DNA from: Oscillibacter sp.
Lineage (GTDB): Bacteria; Bacillota; Clostridia; Oscillospirales; Oscillospiraceae
DNA: 64,000 nucleotides
Assembly (NCBI RefSeq): GCF_028693505.1
Contig: NZ_JAQUVF010000012.1
Coordinates: 1-64,000 of the forward strand
Direction: 5' to 3'
Positions 41,731 to 50,623 of this stretch are shown here, piece by piece (the stretch's first letter is position 1; every line of letters begins with the position of its first letter). The notes under the pieces are model-generated. The model was not told where the DNA came from. It made no database searches and saw only the letters and a list, made by a program, of their open reading frames with translations. The position numbers and the translations under genes are program-made.

Positions 41731-41761
41731 CCGGAGCGGATGGTTTCCCCATCCGCTCCGG
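41731..41761 (-). terminator. Terminator after the GGDEF/EAL gene
   Basis: A perfect 13-bp stem CCGGAGCGGATGG with complement and 5-nt loop, followed on the minus strand by GGCTTTGTT, a weak U-tract. Confidence 0.65.
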
Positions 41762-41803
41762 CGCTTTGCGCAGTTTCTCAGTTGCCGACGCCCGCCGGGA
41801 TTT

Positions 41804-44800
41804 TCAGCTCTCCCGGTCGACAGTCTCGTTTTTCTTTTCCTGATACATGGCCTCATCGGCGACATGCAGCATCTCTTCCAGCGTCTCTTTTTTGAAATCA
41901 AACCGCTTGGTATACGCATACCCCAGTTCGGCGCTGACCGCCTTGCGGTTTTTCTCTCCGTAGCGGACGGCGCCGATGGCGTGGCGTATCCGCCCGACGG
42001 TCTCTTTCGTCTGCTGCTCTGTGCAGTTGGTGAGGATCACCAAAAACTCGTCTCCGCCGTATCGGATGACAGAGTCGCTCTGGCGCACCGTTTTCATCAG
42101 CGCCTTTGCCACCCGGGCAAGCACATCGTCGCCGATGGCATGGCCGTGCTGGTCGTTGATCTGCTTGAATCCGTGCAGGTCCAGCATCACCAGCGCCATC
42201 TGCCGCACAAGGCCGGTTTGGCCGTGGTGGGTGAAGAGCATCTCCCGGAGGAAGCGGCGGTTGTATGCGCCGGTCAGCTCATCCTTGTAGATTTTTTCCT
42301 GCGTCTCCGCGATCAGCTGGGAAACGGTCTTTTCCCCGTATTTTCCCAGCATCAGGTGGTCGGACACCCGGCTTACGATCTCCAGCACCAGCCGGTGCCG
42401 CCGCCCGGTGAGATCCTCCACCGTCAGGGGGTTGGAGGTGACGTAAAACACATTGTTTTGGATGAATTCATACTTCGTCATGCGGCACTCTTCCCGCACG
42501 GCGCACATGCTGGTGCAATTTTCGCAGCGGGTATCCTTGTTCCAAACGTGAAAACAGCTGTACGGCTCCCGGCGCATACTGCCGTCCTGCTCCAGAGAAA
42601 TGACGCAGGTATCCGTGGGGTCCACCAGCCGCACCGTATCAAATACCGGCTTCAAAAACACCATCATCCCCCGCATCTCTGCGGCGGTGTACACGCCGTC
42701 CATCTCGAAGAGCTTCTCATTGGGCATGCCCATGACGGCCTTGCGATATTCCCGCACCATGGCGGCAAAGCGGCCGCTGTATTCCAGTACATTCCTTACC
42801 CGCCGCTCCACCACCTCCGGGACGAAGGGCTTGGTAATGTAGTCATTGACGCCAAGGCGCAGCATATGGGTCTGGCGCTGGGCGTCATCGTCCGGCAAAA
42901 CCGCCAGCACGGGAATTCCTCCGGTGTCCGCATGTTCGGATTTCCGCAGCAGAAATTCCGTTTCATCCATCTGCGCGGTCTGCATATCCAAGAGGATCAG
43001 CGCCAGATCCCCCTTGTGCTGTTCCATGAGCGCAAGGCCCTTTTCCCCGCTTGGGGCAAAGAGGACCTGATAGTCCTTCCGAAAAATCTGCCGCAGCGAA
43101 ACATCGCCGGTGTCGGAATCATCCACAATCAGAATTTTTTTGCCCGCTTCCGTCCTTTCCAGGCTCGCCTGACGGAACCGGTCCAGCTCCAGCTCCAGCA
43201 ATTTCTGGGCAGTGACATCCGTCAATTGCCCCATCAGGATATGCTGGTCGCCCACCTGACAAATATATTGCAGCTTCAAATCCACCCAAAGCACCCTGCC
43301 GGCTTCATTTTTGCTGCGGTAGATGCAGCTCTCCGCCGTTTTGGCGTCCACGCAGTTTTGGAACGCCTCCAGCACGTCTTTCCGGTCGTCCGGCACGGCG
43401 AAGGAAAGGGTCTCCGGCGCTGTGCTCTCCTTACTGTATCCAAACAGTTTGCGGAACGCGCGGTTGACGCGCAGCGTCCCCACCCGTTCTCCGTCAAATT
43501 CGTAGACGCAGTTGGCTTGTGTGGCATTAGAAAACAGCACTTCCATTTCCGGGTCCGAGCACCACAGCCGCGCCATGTCGAAGCCGCCGGGCGGGGCGAC
43601 GGGCTGTTCCAGCACGACCGTTCCGCTTTCCACCAGCAGCTCCTGATAGGACTCCACCGGCATGGGCCTTGCAAAATAGTACCCCTGTGCAAAGTCGCAG
43701 CCCACGCTGCGCAGGAAGCTGACCTGTTCGGCCTTTTCAACGCCCTCCGCCACCGTTGGAATATTCAGCCATTTTGCCATACGGACCACGCTTGCGATGA
43801 TATTGGCGCCCCGGTTGGAATCCTTGGCCGTCTCAAAAAAGCGCATGTCGATTTTGAGTACGTCCACATCAATGTTCTTCAAGACGCTCAAAGAGGAGTA
43901 TCCGCTTCCAAAGTCGTCCATCAGGATGGTGAAGCCCCTCTCGTGCATCTGGCAGACAAACTGCTCCATCATCTTGGGGTTGTCCATGTAGGCGCTCTCC
44001 GTCAGTTCCAGCTGCAAAAGCCGGGGCGGCAGGGCGTATTCGCGGACAAGGCCGTCGATGATCTCCACCGTGTGCGGGTTGTAGAGATTGACCCGGGAGA
44101 CGTTCACGGAGATGGGCGCGGGATGGTGGCCCTGCTTGAGCCACGTTTGCAGCAGGGCGCAAACCTGGTCCCACATATAATAGTCCAGCTTTGAAATAAA
44201 GCCGTTTTTTTCAAAAACCGGGATAAACCTGCCCGGCGGGATCAGGCCCTTGGTGGGGTGCCGCCAGCGCACCAGCGCCTCCGCCCCCGTGGGGGAATTG
44301 GTCTCCAGCGCGTATTGAGGCTGGAGATACACGCAAAACTGATGCTCCTCCAGCGCGGTCACCATCTCGTTGATGATCTCCTGCTCCTGCTCCAGCTTCG
44401 CGCTCAGCTCCGGCGTGTAAACGCCGGTGGTCTCCATATAGTTGCCCTTACAGGTCTTTGCAGCGAGGGTTGCCCGGTCCAGCATTTTGTTGACCGAGAT
44501 CGTCAGATCGTCCAGAAAATAAACGCCGAAAATGGGCACAATGTCAAAGCTGCGGTTATAGGCCTTGACCTTCTCCCGCGCAAGGACAAGGCCCTGTATC
44601 ACCGCGTCCCTTGTGGGGTAGGGAAAGCACATGGCGAACACGTCCCCCTCGATGCGCCCGTATGTATACATCGCCCCCAATTCCTTGCAGCTCATGTTCC
44701 TGGCCAGATGGATCAGCAGCCGGTCCCCCTCCTCCGTCCCGAAAAAGGAGTTGATGAGCTGAAACCGGTCGATATCCAGCCGCACCAGCGCAAACTGCCC

Positions 44801-45295
44801 CTGGGGATTGGCGTCCAGCATTTTGCGGGTCTCCTTGAGGAATTTTGTTTGATTGTAGATGCCCGTCAGCGTATCAAATTCCGCCAGATACTTCAGCCGC
44901 TCAAACGCGGAGAGCTGACTGCGGGCGATGGCGTTGCGCAGCCGGAAGCGGATGATCTCCCCGTTGTAGGGCTTTGTGATAAAGTCCCACGCCCCCAGCT
45001 CCAGCGCCTGCACCTCCATCTCCTCGCTGTCGTTCCCCGTCGCCACCACGATGGGGAGGTTCCGGCAGGCCTCGTCGCGCCCAACCGCCTTGAGAAAGGA
45101 AAAACCGTCCATCACCGGCATGACCAAATCCAAAATGACTCCGGAGATCATGGTGCGGCGTGTATGCAGCAGGTCCAACGCCTCCTGCCCATTCTCGGCT
45201 TCCAGCGTATCGTACTCCGGAGAGAGCAGCCGAACCAGAATTTTTCGATTGACAGCGGAATCCTCTGCAATCAAAATCATCTTTTTCTCCAGCAT
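41804..45295 (-). CDS. Multidomain c-di-GMP signalling protein (REC-GGDEF*-EAL-PAS-REC-PAS-GGDEF)
   Basis: About 1163 residues, cytosolic, no transmembrane segment. Domains in order: receiver (7-123, phospho-Asp56 in ILDLVMP); degenerate GGDEF (138-295, RIEGD at 214-218 in place of GGDEF); EAL phosphodiesterase (308-555, EAL at 339-341, ELTES, DDFGSGYSSL, AEGVE); PAS-like (575-700); second receiver (720-835); a cysteine-rich PAS-like segment (875-975, CENC and CAVREEC); and a canonical diguanylate cyclase (1000-1160, YGGDEF ending at 1084 with an RQSD inhibition site five residues before). It can in principle both make and break c-di-GMP. Starts at 45295 and 45280 (GGAG six bases before) are both possible. 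Confidence 0.93.
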   Translation of the reverse strand: MLEKKMILIAEDSAVNRKILVRLLSPEYDTLEAENGQEALDLLHTRRTMISGVILDLVMPVMDGFSFLKAVGRDEACRNLPIVVATGNDSEEMEVQALELGAWDFITKPYNGEIIRFRLRNAIARSQLSAFERLKYLAEFDTLTGIYNQTKFLKETRKMLDANPQGQFALVRLDIDRFQLINSFFGTEEGDRLLIHLARNMSCKELGAMYTYGRIEGDVFAMCFPYPTRDAVIQGLVLAREKVKAYNRSFDIVPIFGVYFLDDLTISVNKMLDRATLAAKTCKGNYMETTGVYTPELSAKLEQEQEIINEMVTALEEHQFCVYLQPQYALETNSPTGAEALVRWRHPTKGLIPPGRFIPVFEKNGFISKLDYYMWDQVCALLQTWLKQGHHPAPISVNVSRVNLYNPHTVEIIDGLVREYALPPRLLQLELTESAYMDNPKMMEQFVCQMHERGFTILMDDFGSGYSSLSVLKNIDVDVLKIDMRFFETAKDSNRGANIIASVVRMAKWLNIPTVAEGVEKAEQVSFLRSVGCDFAQGYYFARPMPVESYQELLVESGTVVLEQPVAPPGGFDMARLWCSDPEMEVLFSNATQANCVYEFDGERVGTLRVNRAFRKLFGYSKESTAPETLSFAVPDDRKDVLEAFQNCVDAKTAESCIYRSKNEAGRVLWVDLKLQYICQVGDQHILMGQLTDVTAQKLLELELDRFRQASLERTEAGKKILIVDDSDTGDVSLRQIFRKDYQVLFAPSGEKGLALMEQHKGDLALILLDMQTAQMDETEFLLRKSEHADTGGIPVLAVLPDDDAQRQTHMLRLGVNDYITKPFVPEVVERRVRNVLEYSGRFAAMVREYRKAVMGMPNEKLFEMDGVYTAAEMRGMMVFLKPVFDTVRLVDPTDTCVISLEQDGSMRREPYSCFHVWNKDTRCENCTSMCAVREECRMTKYEFIQNNVFYVTSNPLTVEDLTGRRHRLVLEIVSRVSDHLMLGKYGEKTVSQLIAETQEKIYKDELTGAYNRRFLREMLFTHHGQTGLVRQMALVMLDLHGFKQINDQHGHAIGDDVLARVAKALMKTVRQSDSVIRYGGDEFLVILTNCTEQQTKETVGRIRHAIGAVRYGEKNRKAVSAELGYAYTKRFDFKKETLEEMLHVADEAMYQEKKNETVDRES

Positions 45296-45375
45296 ATCTC
45301 CATCCCCCAATCTATCCCAACTGATCCGGCCAATTTTTCTATTTTTTGGTAAAATGCCAAATCAACTTTGTGTAT

Positions 45376-45405
45376 TTTATATCATTTTATCACCTTTTTC
45401 CTCAA
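45376..45405 (-). promoter_or_regulatory. Possible promoter of the GGDEF/EAL gene
   Basis: TTGAGG (45405-45400), 18-bp spacer, TATAAA (45381-45376) on the minus strand in an AT-rich stretch. Confidence 0.5.
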
Positions 45406-45453
45406 AAAACAACAAATGGGGGAAAATCTGCCAGCGGGGCAAAACGCCCCGGC

Positions 45454-45482
45454 TTGACTTTCCCCGCCGGAGGTTTTATTGT
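45454..45482 (+). promoter_or_regulatory. Promoter of the Crp/Fnr gene
   Basis: TTGACT (45454-45459), 17-bp spacer, TATTGT (45477-45482). Confidence 0.65.
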
Positions 45483-45528
45483 AATTCCAACGAAACCGCT
45501 TTGCGGCAACCGCACAGGGAGGTCCGCC

Positions 45529-46197
45529 ATGGACTTTGCTTTTTTATCCGAAACGGCGCTCTTTCGGGGCGCCGCCCCCCAGGAGGTCGCCTCCATGCTC
45601 ACGTGCCTGCGGGCCACGACGCGGCGATACGAAAAGGGCGAGACCGTCTACCACGCCGGGGAGTACGTCACCTCTTTCGCCATGGTGCTCTAAGGCAGCG
45701 TGTCCATTGAAAACAACGATCTCTGGGGCAACCGCAGCGTGCTGGACCGGGTGGGACCGGGTCAGGTCTTTGCGGAGACTTACGCCTGCGTACCCGGGGA
45801 GGCCCTCATGGTCAGCGTGGTGGCGGCGGAAACGGCGCAGGTGCTCTTCCTTGACGCGGCGCAGCTGCTGCTGCCCTGCCAAAGCGCCTGTTCCCATCAC
45901 GCAAGGCTCATCGCGAACCTGCTCTCCATCTCGGCACAGAAAAACTTGAATCTCTCCCGCAGGATTTTTCACACCTCCTCCAAGTCCATCCGGGGCCGGC
46001 TGCTGTCCTATCTTTCCTATCAGGCGCTCCGCCAGGGCAGCCGGGACTTCACCATTCCCTTTGACCGTCAGGCGCTGGCCGACTATCTCAGCGTGGACCG
46101 CAGCGCCCTTTCCGCCGAGCTTGGCAAAATGCAGCGAGAGGGCCTTCTTCGGGTGCGAAAAAACCACTTTGTGCTGCTGAGCAGTCGGTTTGCGTGA
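45529..46197 (+). pseudogene. Crp/Fnr-family regulator interrupted by an in-frame stop
   Basis: Reading from ATG 45529 (behind GGGAGG) gives a cyclic-nucleotide-binding-like domain start (FLSETALFRGAAPQEVASML ... EKGETVYHAGEY). Codon 55 is TAA (45691-45693), and the same frame then continues without a gap (GSVSIENNDLWGNRSVLD) through the helix-turn-helix (IPFDRQALADYLSVDRSALS). Without the stop it would be a normal 222-residue regulator. CAA or GAA to TAA is the simplest change. The second part could only start at a GTG at 45700 with no ribosome binding site. No cysteine cluster for an Fnr-type iron-sulfur centre is seen. Confidence 0.88.
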
Positions 46198-46243
46198 AGC
46201 TTTAACCGGGCGCGGCCTTTGTTCCGCCGGGGTCCGGGGGACC

Positions 46244-46272
46244 TTGCTTTTGCGCCGCCGCCCTGCTATCAT
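46244..46272 (+). promoter_or_regulatory. Promoter of the NrdG-type gene
   Basis: TTGCTT (46244-46249), 17-bp spacer, TATCAT (46267-46272). Confidence 0.6.
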
Positions 46273-46343
46273 GGGCTTACATCCGACCGCCGGTACGCGG
46301 TGGGAGTCCGGGCGAAAATTTGCACTTTGGGAGGGTTTGTGCC

Positions 46344-47036
46344 ATGCGTATTTGCGGTTTGCAAAAGCTGTCCATGGTGGACTATCCGGGTAAACTTGCC
46401 GCCACCGTGTTCACCGGCGGGTGCAATCTGCGCTGTCCCTTCTGCCACAACGCGCTGCTGGTGACCCGGCTGGAGGAGTCCCCCGCGCTGGAGAGTGGCG
46501 ACATCCTCTCCTTTCTCTCCACCCGCCGAAACCTTTTGGACGGCGTTGTCCTCTCCGGGGGCGAGCCGCTGCTTCACGCTGGCGCGGCTGATTTTTTGCG
46601 GGAGGTCCGCGCCCTTGGCTTTTCCGTGAAGCTGGACACCAACGGCTGCTATCCCGACGCGCTGGGGAACCTTCTTTCCCAAGGGCTGGTGGATTATGTG
46701 GCCATGGACATCAAAAACTGCCGGGAGCGCTATCCAGAAACCGTGGGCGTTCCGGATTTTGACATCGCCCCCGTGGAAGAGAGCATCCGCCTGCTGCGTC
46801 GCAGCGGCGTAAGCTTTGAGTTTCGCACCACGGCGGTTCGGGAGCTGCACACCGCCGCCGACATCCGCGCCATCGGCGCGTGGCTTGCAGGCGCGAAGCG
46901 GTACTGCCTGCAAACCTTTGTGGACTCCGGAAACCTGATCGCCTCCGGGCTACACCCCCTCTCCCCCGAGGAGATGGCGGCCTTCGCCGCCGCCGCGCAG
47001 CCGTTTTTCGGCCATGTGGAGGTTCGCGGCGTCTAG
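46344..47036 (+). CDS. nrdG: Anaerobic ribonucleoside-triphosphate reductase activating protein (NrdG-type radical SAM)
   Basis: The 230-residue radical SAM enzyme carries the CX3CX2C motif (Cys27, Cys31, Cys34 in GGCNLRCPFCHN) and GGEPLL for SAM binding. It would install the glycyl radical on NrdD encoded next. It is somewhat longer than E. coli NrdG, and this longer form often pairs with the NrdD type found here. GGGAGGG precedes the ATG at 46344. Confidence 0.9.
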   Translation: MRICGLQKLSMVDYPGKLAATVFTGGCNLRCPFCHNALLVTRLEESPALESGDILSFLSTRRNLLDGVVLSGGEPLLHAGAADFLREVRALGFSVKLDTNGCYPDALGNLLSQGLVDYVAMDIKNCRERYPETVGVPDFDIAPVEESIRLLRRSGVSFEFRTTAVRELHTAADIRAIGAWLAGAKRYCLQTFVDSGNLIASGLHPLSPEEMAAFAAAAQPFFGHVEVRGV

Positions 47037-47063
47037 TCGCCTTCCGGCGCGGTCAGCCGCCCT

Positions 47064-47120
47064 CTGCTAAATATAGTGCCGTTTGTGTCTTTCACCAAAA
47101 AAACGCACAAGATATCGTGG
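47064..47120 (+). promoter_or_regulatory. Possible pair of NrdR boxes
   Basis: CTGCTAAATATAGTGC (47064-47079) and GCACAAGATATCGTGG (47105-47120) each match about 11 of 16 bases of the NrdR box ACACTATATATAGTGT. They are 41 bp apart, close to four helical turns, and lie just upstream of the nrdD promoter. Confidence 0.4.
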
Positions 47121-47129
47121 TTTCTCTCA

Positions 47130-47157
47130 TTGACTTCCCCCTGCCATATGGTAAAAT
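47130..47157 (+). promoter_or_regulatory. Promoter of nrdD
   Basis: TTGACT (47130-47135), 16-bp spacer, TAAAAT (47152-47157). Confidence 0.7.
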
Positions 47158-47237
47158 GTAGATTGCGAGGCATTGCGGCGGCGCTGCCGCGAAGAGACAG
47201 AGATGCCGGACATCATGAGAGAAAGCAGGGAATACTT

Positions 47238-49616
47238 ATGTACCAGGTCGTAAAGAGAGACGGTAAAATTGCCGATTTTAATCTCTCTAAAATCAGTGTC
47301 GCCATCACCAAGGCCTTTGAGGCCACCAACAAGGATTACAACCCCGATATCATCGACCTGCTGGCATTGAAGGTCACCGCGGATTATCAGGACAAAATCA
47401 AAGACGGCAAGGTCACCGTGGAGGACATTCAGGACAGCGTGGAGGATGTACTCAGCAAAACCGGCTATGCCGACGTGGCCAAGGCCTATATCCTCTACCG
47501 CAAGCAGCGGGAGAAGATTCGGAATTTGAATTCCACCGTGCTGGACTACAAGGAGCTGGTGGATAACTACGTCAAGATCAACGACTGGCGCGTGAAGGAA
47601 AACTCCACCGTCACCTACTCCGTGGGCGGTCTGATCCTCTCCAACTCCGGCGCCATCACCGCCAACTACTGGCTCAGCGAGATCTATGACGAAGAGGTTG
47701 CCAAGGCCCACAAAAGCGGCGACATGCACATTCACGACCTCAGTATGCTCACCGGCTACTGCGCGGGCTGGAGTCTCAAGCAGCTCATTCAACAGGGGCT
47801 GGGTATTCCCGGGAAAATCAACTCCGCCCCCGCCAGCCATCTTTCCACCCTCTGCAACCAGATGGTGAATTTCCTCGGCATCATGCAAAACGAGTGGGCC
47901 GGGGCCCAGGCCTTCTCCTCCTTTGACACCTACCTTGCCCCCTTCGTCCGCGTGGACGGTCTCACCCCGAAAGAGGTCAAGCAGTGCGTGCAGTCCTTTG
48001 TTTACGGGGTCAACACCCCCTCCCGCTGGGGCACGCAGGCGCCATTTTCCAACATCACGCTGGACTGGACCGTGCCAAAGGACCTTGAGAATCTGCCCGC
48101 CATCGTGGGCGGCCGGGAGCAAAGCTTCACCTACGGCGAGTGCCAGAAGGAAATGGACATGGTGAACCGCGCGTTCATCGAGATCATGACCGAGGGGGAC
48201 GCCGGCGGTCGGGGCTTCCAGTATCCCATCCCCACCTACTCTATCACCAAGGACTTTGACTGGAGCGAGACGGAAAACAACCGTCTGCTCTTCGAGATGA
48301 CCGCAAAATACGGTACGCCCTATTTTTCCAACTACATCAACTCCGACATGGAGCCCTCCGACGTGCGCTCCATGTGCTGTCGGCTGCGGCTGGACCTGCG
48401 GGAGCTGCGCAAGAAGTCCGGCGGCTATTTCGGCTCCGGCGAATCCACCGGCAGCGTGGGCGTGGTGACGGTCAACCTGCCCCGCATTGCTTACTGCGCC
48501 AAAACGCCGGAGGAATTTTACCGGCAGCTGGACCACGTGATGGACCTCGCGGCCCGGTCTTTGAAAACCAAGAGGACCGTTATCACCCGGCTGATGGACG
48601 CGGGACTGTATCCCTACACGAAATACTACCTCGGCACCTTCCAAAACCACTTCTCCACCATTGGCCTCATCGGCATGAACGAGGTGGGCCTCAACGCCGC
48701 GTGGCTGCGCCAAGACCTCACCCATCTGGAGACGCAGGCCTTCGCCAAGGACGTTTTGAACCATATGCGCGAGCGCCTTTCCGATTATCAGGAAGAGTAC
48801 GGCGACCTCTACAATTTGGAGGCCACCCCCGCGGAGTCCACCACCTACCGGCTGGCAAAGCACGACGTGGAGCTGTATCCGGACATCCTCACCGCCGCCA
48901 AGGAACCCGGCGACACGCCCTACTACACCAACAGCTCCCACCTGCCCGTGGGTTACACCGCCGACATTTTCGACGCACTGGCCGTGCAGGACGAGCTGCA
49001 AACGCTCTACACCTCCGGCACCGTGTTCCACGCCTTTCTCGGCGAGAAGCTGCCGGACTGGAAGGCCGCCGCCGCGCTGGTGCGCAAGATCGCGGAGAAT
49101 TTCAAGCTGCCCTACTACACCATCTCCCCCACCTACTCCATCTGCCCGGACCACGGCTACATCGCCGGGGAGCACGCCACCTGTCCCCAGTGCGGCAAAA
49201 CCTGTGAGGTGTGGAGCCGCATCACCGGGTATTACCGCCCCGTGCAAAACTGGAACGACGGCAAGGTGCAGGAGTTTGAGGACCGCCAGACCTACGATCT
49301 CGGCGCCTCCCAGCTGGAGGGCCGCCGTCTGTGCGACCGGGAAAGCGCCACCGCGCCGGCGCAGACCGCTCCCGCGTCGCAGGAAGCGGACGGGCTGTTC
49401 CTCTTCACCACCGCCACCTGCCCCAACTGCAAGATCGCCAAAAGCGAGCTGGACAAGGCGGGCCTTTCCTACCGTGTCTGCGACGTGGCGGAGCACCGGG
49501 ACCTTGCCGTGCTCTACGGCGTCCAGCAGGCCCCCACGCTGATCGTCCGCCGGGGCGGTCAGGTGGAAAAGCTGGTGAACGCCTCCGTTATCAAGCGCTT
49601 CGCCGTCACACAATAA
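47238..49616 (+). CDS. nrdD: Class III ribonucleoside-triphosphate reductase with C-terminal glutaredoxin-like domain
   Basis: The 792-residue enzyme makes dNTPs without oxygen. An ATP-cone (about 1-95) is followed by the catalytic barrel. A zinc-type site (SICPDHGYIAGEHATCPQCG) precedes the glycyl-radical motif RITGYYRPVQNW with Gly664. Residues about 715-792 form an extra thioredoxin-fold domain with CPNC (Cys728, Cys731) and the cis-proline in QQAPTLIV, like NrdH/glutaredoxin. This fits the NrdD subgroup that uses a redoxin instead of formate as reductant. A TrxB-like reductase follows. GCAGGGAA lies before the ATG. Confidence 0.95.
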   Translation: MYQVVKRDGKIADFNLSKISVAITKAFEATNKDYNPDIIDLLALKVTADYQDKIKDGKVTVEDIQDSVEDVLSKTGYADVAKAYILYRKQREKIRNLNSTVLDYKELVDNYVKINDWRVKENSTVTYSVGGLILSNSGAITANYWLSEIYDEEVAKAHKSGDMHIHDLSMLTGYCAGWSLKQLIQQGLGIPGKINSAPASHLSTLCNQMVNFLGIMQNEWAGAQAFSSFDTYLAPFVRVDGLTPKEVKQCVQSFVYGVNTPSRWGTQAPFSNITLDWTVPKDLENLPAIVGGREQSFTYGECQKEMDMVNRAFIEIMTEGDAGGRGFQYPIPTYSITKDFDWSETENNRLLFEMTAKYGTPYFSNYINSDMEPSDVRSMCCRLRLDLRELRKKSGGYFGSGESTGSVGVVTVNLPRIAYCAKTPEEFYRQLDHVMDLAARSLKTKRTVITRLMDAGLYPYTKYYLGTFQNHFSTIGLIGMNEVGLNAAWLRQDLTHLETQAFAKDVLNHMRERLSDYQEEYGDLYNLEATPAESTTYRLAKHDVELYPDILTAAKEPGDTPYYTNSSHLPVGYTADIFDALAVQDELQTLYTSGTVFHAFLGEKLPDWKAAAALVRKIAENFKLPYYTISPTYSICPDHGYIAGEHATCPQCGKTCEVWSRITGYYRPVQNWNDGKVQEFEDRQTYDLGASQLEGRRLCDRESATAPAQTAPASQEADGLFLFTTATCPNCKIAKSELDKAGLSYRVCDVAEHRDLAVLYGVQQAPTLIVRRGGQVEKLVNASVIKRFAVTQ

Positions 49617-49621
49617 ACCGC

Positions 49622-49652
49622 AAAACAGGAGGGACCGCATCCCTCCTGTTTT
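49622..49652 (+). terminator. Hairpin between nrdD and the reductase gene
   Basis: AAAACAGGAGGGA and its exact complement with a 5-nt loop, ending TTTT. It is only 20 bp before the next start codon, so it may be a partial terminator that lowers reductase expression relative to nrdD. Confidence 0.75.
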
Positions 49653-49671
49653 CATTGGGAGAACGCAAGCT

Positions 49672-50601
49672 ATGAACGAGTATTTCGACATCATCATCGT
49701 GGGCGGCGGCCCTGCCGGGCTTACCGCCGCGCTCTACGCCCGCCGGGCGGGCAAGTCCGTTCTGGTGCTGGAAAAGGCGGGCATCGGCGGGCAGATTGCC
49801 TCCTCTCCCCGGGTGGAGAATTTCCCCGCCGTCCCCGGCGTCTCCGGGGCGGAGCTGGCGGACCGGCTCTACCGGCAGGCGGAGGCGCTGGGCGCGCGAA
49901 TCGAGCTGGAAGAGGTTTTGGAGGTGCAAAACGGCGCGCCCAAAACCGTGGTGACGGACTACGCCGCCTATTCCTGCGCCGCGCTGATCCTCGCCACCGG
50001 CATGACCCACCGCACGCTGGGCCTTCCGGGGGAGGACACCCTCTCCGGCATCTCCTTTTGCGCCGTGTGCGACGGGGCCTTCTACGAAAACCGCTCCGTG
50101 GCGGTCTGCGGCGGGGGGAACACCGCCTTGCAGGACGCGCTGTTTTTGGCCGATCTCTGCCGCCGCGTGACCCTCATCCACCGGCGGGATACCTTCCGGG
50201 GGGACCCCATTTTGCTAAAGGCGCTGAAGAAGCGGGAAAATGTGACGCTTCTGCCGGAGACGGTGATCGACGCCCTGCAAGGAAGAGACGGTGCGCTGAC
50301 CGGACTCACGCTGCGCGATCTCCGCACCGGCGAGGAACCTCTGCTGGCGGTGGACGCCCTGTTTGAAGCCGTTGGTCAAACGCCGGAGAGCGCGCTGGCC
50401 CGGGCGCTGGCGGTGGCGGACGACGGGGGCTTCATTCCCGCCGGAGAGGACTGCCGCACGGGGGCTGACGGCATTTTCGCCGCCGGCGACTGCCGGTGTA
50501 AGGCGGTCCGCCAGCTGACCACCGCCTGCGCCGACGGCGCGGTGGCCGCCATCGCGGCCTGTTCCTACTGTGACCGGGAGGGAACGATTCCCTCTGCATA
50601 A
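49672..50601 (+). CDS. trxB: Thioredoxin reductase-like FAD oxidoreductase
   Basis: A 309-residue flavoprotein with GGGPAGLTAALYARRAG (FAD), the redox pair Cys130/Cys133 in FCAVCDG, and GGGNTALQDA (the NAD(P)H-binding motif, with T in place of the usual S), then GIFAAGDCR. Its position right after the nrdD-redoxin fusion suggests it reduces that domain. The second nucleotide motif and HRRDTFRGDP differ somewhat from classical NADPH-dependent TrxB, so the electron donor is uncertain. The ribosome binding site is GGGAGAAC. Confidence 0.88.
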   Translation: MNEYFDIIIVGGGPAGLTAALYARRAGKSVLVLEKAGIGGQIASSPRVENFPAVPGVSGAELADRLYRQAEALGARIELEEVLEVQNGAPKTVVTDYAAYSCAALILATGMTHRTLGLPGEDTLSGISFCAVCDGAFYENRSVAVCGGGNTALQDALFLADLCRRVTLIHRRDTFRGDPILLKALKKRENVTLLPETVIDALQGRDGALTGLTLRDLRTGEEPLLAVDALFEAVGQTPESALARALAVADDGGFIPAGEDCRTGADGIFAAGDCRCKAVRQLTTACADGAVAAIAACSYCDREGTIPSA

Positions 50602-50623
50602 AAATGAGCAGGAGGCAGAACTG

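Noticed and set aside
45691..45693. Selenocysteine or programmed recoding at the in-frame stop of the Crp/Fnr gene
   Set aside because: The codon is TAA, not TGA, and I see no recoding structure after it. A nonsense mutation or sequencing error is simpler.
47127..49697. 856-codon minus-strand open frame opposite nrdD
   Set aside because: Shadow of nrdD; low-complexity His/Gly/Val-rich translation and no start signals.
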